DNA from: Acidobacteriaceae bacterium
Lineage (GTDB): Bacteria; Acidobacteriota; Terriglobia; Terriglobales; Acidobacteriaceae
Length of the DNA: 9,487 nt
Reading direction: 5' to 3'
NCBI GenBank assembly: GCA_030049955.1
Contig: JASIJX010000024.1
Location: forward strand, 1 to 9,487
Part shown: positions 1 to 5,753 of the stretch, in pieces
Layout: the number at the start of each line of letters is the position of its first letter
Numbering within the stretch: the stretch's first letter is position 1
Notes under the pieces: generated by a model
Told to the model about the DNA's origin: nothing
Database searches by the model: none
The model's input: only the letters and a program-made list of their open reading frames with translations
Made by a program: the position numbers and the translations under genes

Positions 1-1228
1 CGGTGAGGGCCTGATCCATGGCGATCAATGGGAACTCGAGGAAATTGGCCGGCGCCTCTTTTGTAAAGTCGTATGGCGGAAACGGAAAGCAGGCGCCGGC
101 GCGGAAGCCGATTTGCGTGGACCAGCCGATGGAGCAGTCGTACTCGAGCTCGGCATTCTCCACGGCCGCGATCAGGCGATTGAGCGTGACTTGGAGATTG
201 TGCTGGCTGCCGCCGCGCACGCGAATTCCCTGCTCTTCAAGAGCGCTCCGCTCGGACCTGAGGCTGCGGGCGCCATCGATGCTGGTTACGGATCCAAGAA
301 GGGAACCGTCCATGGAGCCCTGCACGCCTACTTCCATGCCTTTAGCCTGAAGCCAGCGGATTGCCTCGAGCACGCCCGGGGTGTGCAGCATGTAGCTGGA
401 ATCGAGCCGGCGTTCGCGACGCGCCTGGATTTCATGACGTACCTGGAAGTAGTAGCTGGAGGAAATGCGGAGCCGGCTCTCTTCTTCGGCAAGTTTCAGG
501 AGTTGGTCGAGCGGATCGTTCGCAGCGCCGCAGGCGACGCGCGCTGCCTGGCACGCCTGATACAGCGAGAGAGTGCGCCGATGGCCTGTGGTCCAGGAGG
601 AGATGGCGTTACGCACCAGCCGCGCAGCGGTGTGCATGCGGCCAAGCGGAAAGTAGTCGACAACGTGAGTCGGGATCACGACATGGCCGCCGGCGCCCTC
701 GGGCGCGCGGGGATTTTCTTCGGCACGGGGAACGATGCGGCAGATCTCCTGCTGCAGGCCGCGCATGGCGAGGGCCGCATAGGGGATGAGCGTGTCGATC
801 CCATACCGTCCGGCGTAGGTTTGCTCGAATGCCGGCTGCCGTCCGCAATCGCGTGGCTCTACGCTGTATTCGTCAGCGCAGGAGACCCACTCGAAGATTT
901 CGCCGAGCCAATCCGGGCATCCATCGCGTTCCGGCTTGTCGTGCAATAGCGTGGTCACGCCGCGACGCACATATTTGACCGGAGGAAGCGCCGGCTGCTG
1001 CGGATCGCGCTCGCAGATGCCACGACAGAGCCAAACCGTTGGCATATCGGATTGAGCCGGGCTTAAGACTGAATCGCGATAGCGGATGGTTACATCGGCA
1101 TAGGTGATGGGAGAGGAATCGGCAACGGAAGTGTGTCCATAGATCGCACAAAAGAGACGGAAAGCGTAGGTGAGCCGCGATCGGAGTGCGCGATTCGCGT
1201 TCTCAGGGACTTGCAAGTGAATCTTCAT
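1..1228 (-). CDS. Polysaccharide deacetylase-like protein (DUF7033 + NodB-like fold), 3' end outside window, probably inactive
   Basis: The minus-strand frame is open for 409 codons from ATG 1228 and leaves the window without a stop. Residues about 20-175 resemble the DUF7033 N-terminal domain that precedes a class of polysaccharide deacetylases (FEWVSCADEYSV, then GRYGIDTLIPYAAL). The NodB-like part follows: PTHVVDYFP (186-194), SSYYFQVR (257-264), GMEVGVQGS (297-305), GGSQHNL (339-345), IGFRAGACFPFPPYDF (373-388) and LEFPLIAMDQAL near the edge. In relatives, as I recall them, the first motif reads THDVD and the third GLHGS; here they are THVVD and GVQGS, so a catalytic/metal Asp and a metal-binding His appear lost. 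No signal peptide or membrane segment is visible. Family members remove acetyl groups from cell-wall or exopolysaccharide sugars; this copy may be non-catalytic. Start choice: AGGGAGG at 1242-1248 lies 13 bases before ATG 1228 but 7 before an in-frame CTG at 1234, so the start is uncertain by two codons. Confidence 0.8.
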   Translation of the reverse strand, partial: MKIHLQVPENANRALRSRLTYAFRLFCAIYGHTSVADSSPITYADVTIRYRDSVLSPAQSDMPTVWLCRGICERDPQQPALPPVKYVRRGVTTLLHDKPERDGCPDWLGEIFEWVSCADEYSVEPRDCGRQPAFEQTYAGRYGIDTLIPYAALAMRGLQQEICRIVPRAEENPRAPEGAGGHVVIPTHVVDYFPLGRMHTAARLVRNAISSWTTGHRRTLSLYQACQAARVACGAANDPLDQLLKLAEEESRLRISSSYYFQVRHEIQARRERRLDSSYMLHTPGVLEAIRWLQAKGMEVGVQGSMDGSLLGSVTSIDGARSLRSERSALEEQGIRVRGGSQHNLQVTLNRLIAAVENAELEYDCSIGWSTQIGFRAGACFPFPPYDFTKEAPANFLEFPLIAMDQALT

Positions 1229-1518
1229 CGGCAGAACATGGCCTCCCTGCCGCAAAAAGGGCACCTTTTACTATGCCAGGTGCTTGAAATCAGTCTCGAG
1301 AGAAAAGGTCAGGCCGATTAAGACAGCCGGGTTACATGCAGGCGCAGCAAGCGAGCCTAATCCGATCAGGCGATTGCCTGCGCCCCTCAGATTCGTTCCG
1401 GCCATCACGAGATCAACCTTCAGTCGATCACGTTTGTTTAGATGCCGGCGCGATCAATGCAGGTGGGATGGGGATAGACGCGGCGGTGACCCGCTCTGCC
1501 GCCGCGGGCGCGGCGCGT
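1229..1518. other. Intergenic region between yihY and the deacetylase-like gene
   Basis: This stretch of about 290 bases lies downstream of yihY and upstream of the deacetylase-like gene, both on the minus strand. It should hold the end of the yihY transcript and the promoter of the next gene. Short open frames on the plus strand here (for example 1336-1617) have no recognisable domains and run into antisense yihY sequence, so I do not call them genes. Visible structure is limited to inverted repeats near 1255-1283, 1341-1384 and 1479-1506. I recognise no tRNA, riboswitch or known small RNA, and no convincing -35/-10 pair. Confidence 0.6.
1255..1283 (-). promoter_or_regulatory. Overlapping inverted repeats just upstream of the deacetylase-like gene
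   Basis: AAAAGG-GCA-CCTTTT (1255-1269) is a perfect 6-base inverted repeat with a 3-base spacer. It overlaps a second one, GCACCT (1261-1266) with AGGTGC (1278-1283). The repeats sit directly upstream of the Shine-Dalgarno-like AGGGAGG at 1242-1248. They could be an operator or a 5' leader hairpin that competes between two folds. Only the symmetry is seen; the function is inferred. Confidence 0.25.
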
Positions 1519-1520
1519 CT
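1476..1520 (-). terminator. GC-rich stem-loops at the 3' end of yihY, possible terminator
   Basis: CGCGGCGG (1479-1486) and CCGCCGCG (1499-1506) form a perfect 8-base stem around a 12-base loop, about 12 bases beyond the yihY stop. A second, mutually exclusive pair, AGACGCG (1476-1482) with CGCGTCT (1514-1520), overlaps the stop codon. Neither is followed by a T-run in the direction of yihY transcription, so this is not a classical intrinsic terminator. It may only slow polymerase or protect the 3' end. Confidence 0.3.
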
Positions 1521-2511
1521 ATGCCGCTCGCCGCGGATGCGCCTGTTGCGGATGGGAGCGGATGCGCTTCTCAACGACAGCAGCCTCAATCTCGCTGTTA
1601 ATTTCAGCGCCGATTAGAAGTGCCGAGCCGGTGATATAGAACCACATCATCAGGATGATGACAGCACCCAGCGAGCCATAGGTTACCGAGAACGAATTGA
1701 AGAAATGCAAGTAGATACGGAACCCGATGGAGGCGACAAGCCAGCAGAAGACGCCGATGGCAGCGCCCGGCGTGAACCAATGCCAGCGGCGGCTTCGCCA
1801 ATCAGGAGCCCAATAATAGACGAAACCGTAGACCACCACGAGCAATGCTGTGCCAACGGCCCAGGCCACCAGCCGGACGCTGTCTGCAGCCAACGCGCCT
1901 GCTCCGCCGTCAAAGTGACGTTGGAGCAGGGCGGCCATGAAGTCGCCGCCGAGCAGGAACGCAAGACAGATCATGATCAACGCACTCACCAGCAGGGTGA
2001 GCACGACTGCGCGAAGGCGCGCGCCGATAAAGGAGCGCGAATCCTTAATTTTGTACACGTCGTTCAGGGCATCCTGAATGACTGCCATACCGATTGACGC
2101 CGACCACAGGGCGGCCAGCAAGCTGTAGGTGATCTTTCTGGAACTGGAAGCCACGGCCGTTTGGTTGAAGATATTGAGGACTTCGCCCATGGCCGATGGC
2201 GGAATGAGAAGCGCCATGTAGGCGAGCAGCCGCTCGGAGATCTGGTGCGCGGAGCGGACGGCCAAACCGAGAATGGCGCCGGCGCAAAACAAGGCGGGGA
2301 AAAGAGCAAACAGAAAATCGAAACTAAGTTCTCCGGCACGCCCAAAGACGCGATCGGCGATGGTGGATCTGACGATGCGCCGGACGACCTCAATTGCAGA
2401 TACGCCTTCCAGATTCCAGAGCGAATGCAGCGGTGAGTGCGACACGATGCGCCAAACGCGTTGTTCAATCGATTCGAAGGGCCGCTCCCAGCCTGGAGTC
2501 GGAGTAGACAC
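1519..2511 (-). CDS. yihY: YihY/virulence factor BrkB family inner-membrane protein
   Basis: This 330-residue protein matches the usual length of about 300 for the YihY/BrkB family. About six hydrophobic segments are visible, near residues 62-84, 128-148, 167-188, 212-234, 246-266 and 279-303. Family hallmarks are present: GRAGELSFDFLFALFPAL (57-74), LWSASIGMAVIQDALNDVY (135-153), YYWAPD (232-237), FTPGA (246-250), YGSLGAVIILMMWFY (278-292) and GAEINSE (301-307). It should be a polytopic cytoplasmic-membrane protein of unsettled function; a transport role has been proposed for the family. The older label 'ribonuclease BN' is a known misannotation. The GTG start at 2511 is chosen because AAGGA (2519-2523) lies 7 bases upstream and the homology begins soon after. 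The frame stays open to 3036, but that extension is antisense to tamA. The C-terminal tail (residues 314-330) is basic and probably cytoplasmic. The gene is transcribed divergently from tamA. Confidence 0.92.
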   Translation of the reverse strand: MSTPTPGWERPFESIEQRVWRIVSHSPLHSLWNLEGVSAIEVVRRIVRSTIADRVFGRAGELSFDFLFALFPALFCAGAILGLAVRSAHQISERLLAYMALLIPPSAMGEVLNIFNQTAVASSSRKITYSLLAALWSASIGMAVIQDALNDVYKIKDSRSFIGARLRAVVLTLLVSALIMICLAFLLGGDFMAALLQRHFDGGAGALAADSVRLVAWAVGTALLVVVYGFVYYWAPDWRSRRWHWFTPGAAIGVFCWLVASIGFRIYLHFFNSFSVTYGSLGAVIILMMWFYITGSALLIGAEINSEIEAAVVEKRIRSHPQQAHPRRAA

Positions 2512-2638
2512 AGCACGTTCCTTCAGTCTTCCTCTGGCTATGGATGCGCGCCTTTGGATGGCCGTGGTTCGGCGCTGCGTATGGCAAAAAATCAAACCTT
2601 CGCGATACGCAAGGCATCTTAACTCCAAGTGGCATGGG
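2512..2638. promoter_or_regulatory. Divergent promoter region between yihY and tamA
   Basis: This gap of about 127 bases separates the divergent starts of yihY and tamA and must hold the promoters for both unless transcription enters from further away. It carries the yihY Shine-Dalgarno (AAGGA, minus strand, 2519-2523). It also has an imperfect inverted repeat, CCTT-C-GCG-ATA-CGC-AAGG (2597-2614), with one bulged base, which could be a regulator site. I could not assign a convincing -35/-10 pair on either strand. Confidence 0.4.
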
Positions 2639-5600
2639 GTGTTGTCCATTTTGACGATTGGGGCGCGCCGGAAATGGAGGGTTTGCGCAGTGGCGCTGCT
2701 GGCGGCAGCAGCAATTTGTCCGGTTGCAGCGCAGCAGACGGAGACTGCATCGCCGGGCAAGACTGCGCCGGACAAGACCGCGCCGAATAAGGCTGCATCG
2801 GACCAGACCTCGTCAAACCAGGCTGCCGAAAAACAGCCCTCCACAGCCACGCCCGCCACCGAACAGACGCTTTCTTCCTTTGAGGGCCAGACGGTTTCGT
2901 CGGTTCTGCTCGCCGGGCAGCCCAACATAAATCCTTCTGAATTCACGTCGCTGATGGCGCAAAAGCCCGGCGAGCCTTTCTCCACAGCAAAGGTGGAACA
3001 GACGAACGAGGCATTGAAAGCCACGGGAAAATTCAAAGAGGTGCGTACGGAGGTCTCTCCCGAGGCCCAGGGCGTACAGGTGATGTACGTTCTCGAACCG
3101 GCGGTTTACTTCGGCATCTACCAGTTTCCCGGCGCGGAGCGGTTTGCCTACTCGCAGCTCATCCAAGTGTCGAACTATACCGCTCAGACGCCGTTCAGTC
3201 AGCATGAAGTGGACACTGACGCGCACAGCCTGCAGCGTTTTTTTGAACAGGAGGGCTTTTTCGAGGCGCAGGTTCACCCGGAGTTGCACGTCGATTCAGA
3301 GCATGGCATTGCGAATGTGGCTTTTCACGCCGATCTGGATCGCAGGGCGGATTTCGGCGCGGTTTCGTTGCAGGGAGCTCCGGAAGACGAAGCTCCTAGG
3401 CTCAAGCACAAGCTCACCACACTCTTCGCGCGCTTGCGCGGCACCGCGATCCGACCGGGAAAGCAATTTAATCGCTCTACCCTGACCAGGGCGGAACGCT
3501 ATTTGGAAAGCCTGTTGCAGAGGCAAGGCTACCTGGGAGCACAGGTCGCGCTCGAAGGCGCGGACTACAATCCGAATACCAACCGGGCGGATATTCTCTA
3601 CACGATCAAGCCGGGCGTGAAGACGCGCGTCGAGATCACCGGCGCTCGCGTGCGGAGGTGGACGCGCAGGGATCTGCTTCCCATGTACCAGGGCGTCGGG
3701 GTGGATCAGAACTCTGTGCAGGAGGGCGAGCAGGCGCTCGCATCTCACTTTCAGGCCAAAGGCTACTTCGACGTCAAGGTGAACGCGCAGTTCAAAAACG
3801 AGCCCGGCCAGGATGTTGTGATCTACCAGATCGTAAAGAACAAGAAGCACAAGGTGACGGCAGTGCGGCTCGTCGGAAACGAGGCGCTGCCCGACTCAAA
3901 GCTTACGCCCGGCCTCGTGGTCGAGAAGAGGAGACGTTTCTTTTCGCCTGGTAAATTCAGTGACAGCCTGGTGAGAACCAGCGTCCAGAACCTGACGGGG
4001 ATCTACCAGGCCGAAGGCTTCAGCGCTGTGAAGGTGACATCCTCGGTGGAGCGCGACGGAGGAAACATCCAGGTTTCGTTCAAGGTGACGGAAGGTCCGC
4101 AGGATATCGTGAACGAGATTTCGATTGTGGGCGCCAACACCTTTCCCGAGTCGCAATTCGCGCCGCAGGGGCTAAGAGTGCGGGCGGGGCAGCCGTATTC
4201 GCAAGCGCACGTACAGGAGGACCGCGGGGCTATCATGGCCAATTACCTGCGCGCCGGCTACCTGAATGCCAACTTTCGGGAAACTGCCACGCGCGTTTCC
4301 AGGCAGGACCGTCACCGCATCAACGTGGTCTACCACATCCACGAGGGACCGCGCGTGACGACCGGCAACGTGATTACGCTGGGACGCGAGCACACGAACC
4401 AGCGTGTGATCCAGCACGAGACCGCGGCGATCAAGCCGGGCAAGCCGCTCGCCGAGTCGGACATGCTGAGCTCAGGCACGCGATTGTACGATCTTACCGG
4501 CGTCTTTGACTGGGCGGAGATTGATCCCAAGCGCGAGATCACCACGCAGAATAAGGAAGATGTGCTGGTAAAGGTGCACGAGGCCAAGCTTAACGATTTC
4601 CAGTGGAGCGCGGGCTTTGAGGTGATTGAGCGCGGCGGCAGCGTTCCCAGCGGGACTGTGGCGCTGCCCAACCTGCCGCCGATCGGCTTGCCGGCAAACT
4701 TTGCCACCACGGAATCTACCTTCTATGGACCGCGGGGAACGGCCCAGTACACGCGCAACAACCTGCGTGGCAAGGGCGAATCGCTGTCGTTCACTGCATT
4801 TGCAGGCCGGCTGGATCAGCGATTCGCGGCCTATTACATCAATCCCAGTTTCCGCTGGTCGGCCTGGACGGCCACCACCTCAGCCTCGTACGAGCGAAAT
4901 GAAGAGAACCCGATTTTTTCCGCGCAGGTCTCCACCGCCAGCGAGCAGTTTCAGCGGACAATTGATCGCGCCAAAAAGAATCTGTTTTATGTGCGCTACA
5001 GCTACAGCAAGACGGACCTGACGCACGTGCTGCTGGCGGAGCTTGTTCCGCCGGAGGATCAACACATCAGGCTTTCCACAATTGCCGGCAACATTACGCG
5101 CGACACGCGCGACAATCTGATGGACGCGCACCGCGGCGTGTTTGACACTCTTGAACTGGACATCAACTCCAGCGCGCTGGGATCGAATGTGGATTTCGTG
5201 AAGCTGACGGGGCAGTCGGCTTTTTATAAAGAGAAGTTTCATCACATTGTTTGGGCAAACAGCGTTCGTGTCGGTGTGGCGCAGCCGTTCAACAACAGCT
5301 TTGTGCCATTGAGCGAGCAATTCTTTACCGGCGGCGGCAATTCGCTCCGCGGAATTCCACTGGATAGCGCCGGGCCGCAGCGCCCTATCTTCCTTTGCCC
5401 CGATGGCACCACCTCGTGCGACGTCACTGCGCCTTTTCCTACCGGCGGAAACCAGTTGTTCATCGTGAATTCCGAGGCGCGCGTCCCGCTCTCCGCGATC
5501 ATGAAGGATCTTGGCTTTGCAGTCTTCTACGATGGCGGCGGCGTCTTCCGCCCCACAACTGCGGTTTCCGTGAGCAATTTCAGTTCACTCTATTCCAACA

Positions 5601-5743
5601 ACGTGGGCGGCGGGCTGCGCTATTCCACGCCGATCGGCCCGGTCCGGTTCGATGTGGGCAAGGACCTGAATCCGATTCCCGGGACGAGTCCGCCGCAATA
5701 TTATTCCGTGCAATATTTCGTCAGCATCGGGCAAGCATTTTAA
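2639..5743 (+). CDS. tamA: Omp85/BamA superfamily outer-membrane protein, TamA-type, with seven POTRA-like repeats
   Basis: From GTG 2639 this is a 1034-residue protein. A Sec signal peptide is visible (basic RRKWR at 10-14, hydrophobic to 26, likely cleavage after PVAA, 28-31). A low-complexity tether (34-80) follows, then seven POTRA-like repeats at about 83-155, 156-234, 237-327, 328-402, 403-487, 488-571 and 572-649. Each repeat has the 'G.F..V' or 'GYF.A.V' helix-strand signature. The barrel covers 650-1034 with ITRDTRDNLMDAHRG (819-833), the loop-6 motif SLRGI (902-906), FYDGGGVF (963-970) and a terminal Phe beta-signal (VQYFVSIGQAF). E. coli TamA has three POTRAs and BamA five, so this is long. 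The tamB gene ten bases downstream favours TamA over BamA. Its role would be the outer-membrane partner of TamB in envelope assembly. The start is uncertain: TTG 2651 also gives a normal signal peptide, GTG 2690 has the best Shine-Dalgarno but lacks the basic n-region, and ATG 2540/2558 would add a long n-region inside the divergent promoter. Confidence 0.88.
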   Translation: MLSILTIGARRKWRVCAVALLAAAAICPVAAQQTETASPGKTAPDKTAPNKAASDQTSSNQAAEKQPSTATPATEQTLSSFEGQTVSSVLLAGQPNINPSEFTSLMAQKPGEPFSTAKVEQTNEALKATGKFKEVRTEVSPEAQGVQVMYVLEPAVYFGIYQFPGAERFAYSQLIQVSNYTAQTPFSQHEVDTDAHSLQRFFEQEGFFEAQVHPELHVDSEHGIANVAFHADLDRRADFGAVSLQGAPEDEAPRLKHKLTTLFARLRGTAIRPGKQFNRSTLTRAERYLESLLQRQGYLGAQVALEGADYNPNTNRADILYTIKPGVKTRVEITGARVRRWTRRDLLPMYQGVGVDQNSVQEGEQALASHFQAKGYFDVKVNAQFKNEPGQDVVIYQIVKNKKHKVTAVRLVGNEALPDSKLTPGLVVEKRRRFFSPGKFSDSLVRTSVQNLTGIYQAEGFSAVKVTSSVERDGGNIQVSFKVTEGPQDIVNEISIVGANTFPESQFAPQGLRVRAGQPYSQAHVQEDRGAIMANYLRAGYLNANFRETATRVSRQDRHRINVVYHIHEGPRVTTGNVITLGREHTNQRVIQHETAAIKPGKPLAESDMLSSGTRLYDLTGVFDWAEIDPKREITTQNKEDVLVKVHEAKLNDFQWSAGFEVIERGGSVPSGTVALPNLPPIGLPANFATTESTFYGPRGTAQYTRNNLRGKGESLSFTAFAGRLDQRFAAYYINPSFRWSAWTATTSASYERNEENPIFSAQVSTASEQFQRTIDRAKKNLFYVRYSYSKTDLTHVLLAELVPPEDQHIRLSTIAGNITRDTRDNLMDAHRGVFDTLELDINSSALGSNVDFVKLTGQSAFYKEKFHHIVWANSVRVGVAQPFNNSFVPLSEQFFTGGGNSLRGIPLDSAGPQRPIFLCPDGTTSCDVTAPFPTGGNQLFIVNSEARVPLSAIMKDLGFAVFYDGGGVFRPTTAVSVSNFSSLYSNNVGGGLRYSTPIGPVRFDVGKDLNPIPGTSPPQYYSVQYFVSIGQAF
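2759..2833 (+). repeat. Five degenerate 15-base units encoding a pentapeptide tether in TamA
   Basis: Just after the signal peptide the codons read as five consecutive pentapeptides: KTAPD, KTAPN, KAASD, QTSSN and QAAEK. The units share a K/Q-x-x-x-D/N pattern and clear DNA similarity (aagactgcgccggac followed by aagaccgcgccgaat). This looks like a decayed tandem duplication that lengthens a flexible, Ala/Thr/Pro-rich periplasmic linker between the mature N-terminus and POTRA 1. Confidence 0.7.
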
Positions 5744-5748
5744 GAGGG
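5744..5748 (+). promoter_or_regulatory. Shine-Dalgarno site of tamB
   Basis: GAGGG lies directly after the tamA stop codon, five bases before the tamB ATG at 5754. It fixes the tamB start. The gap between the two genes is only ten bases, which supports co-transcription with tamA and probably translational coupling. Confidence 0.75.
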
Positions 5749-5753
5749 TTGTC

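Noticed and set aside
113..949. Long plus-strand open frame of 278 codons
   Set aside because: It lies antisense to the deacetylase-like gene, whose frame carries recognisable family motifs throughout. The plus-strand protein has no known domain or upstream ribosome site and is typical of shadow frames in GC-rich DNA.
1341..1384. GGCGCAG/CTGCGCC inverted repeat as a possible small RNA or riboswitch
   Set aside because: Only seven paired bases around a 30-base loop, with no known aptamer motif; too weak to call.
1363..1456. Three CGATCA hexamers (1363, 1425, 1451) as a possible regulator array
   Set aside because: Spacing is irregular, the hexamer is common in GC-rich DNA, and no longer consensus surrounds it.
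1336..1617. Small plus-strand open frame in the intergenic region (93 codons)
   Set aside because: No Shine-Dalgarno of note and no recognisable domain, and its 3' part is antisense to the conserved end of yihY.
2273..2638. Upstream extension of TamA to 1156 residues
   Set aside because: The extension overlaps yihY antisense and would bury the signal peptide more than 120 residues inside the protein.
2512..3036. N-terminal extension of YihY to 505 residues
   Set aside because: The extra 175 codons are antisense to the tamA signal peptide, tether and first POTRA, show no YihY homology, and a GTG with good Shine-Dalgarno spacing exists at 2511.
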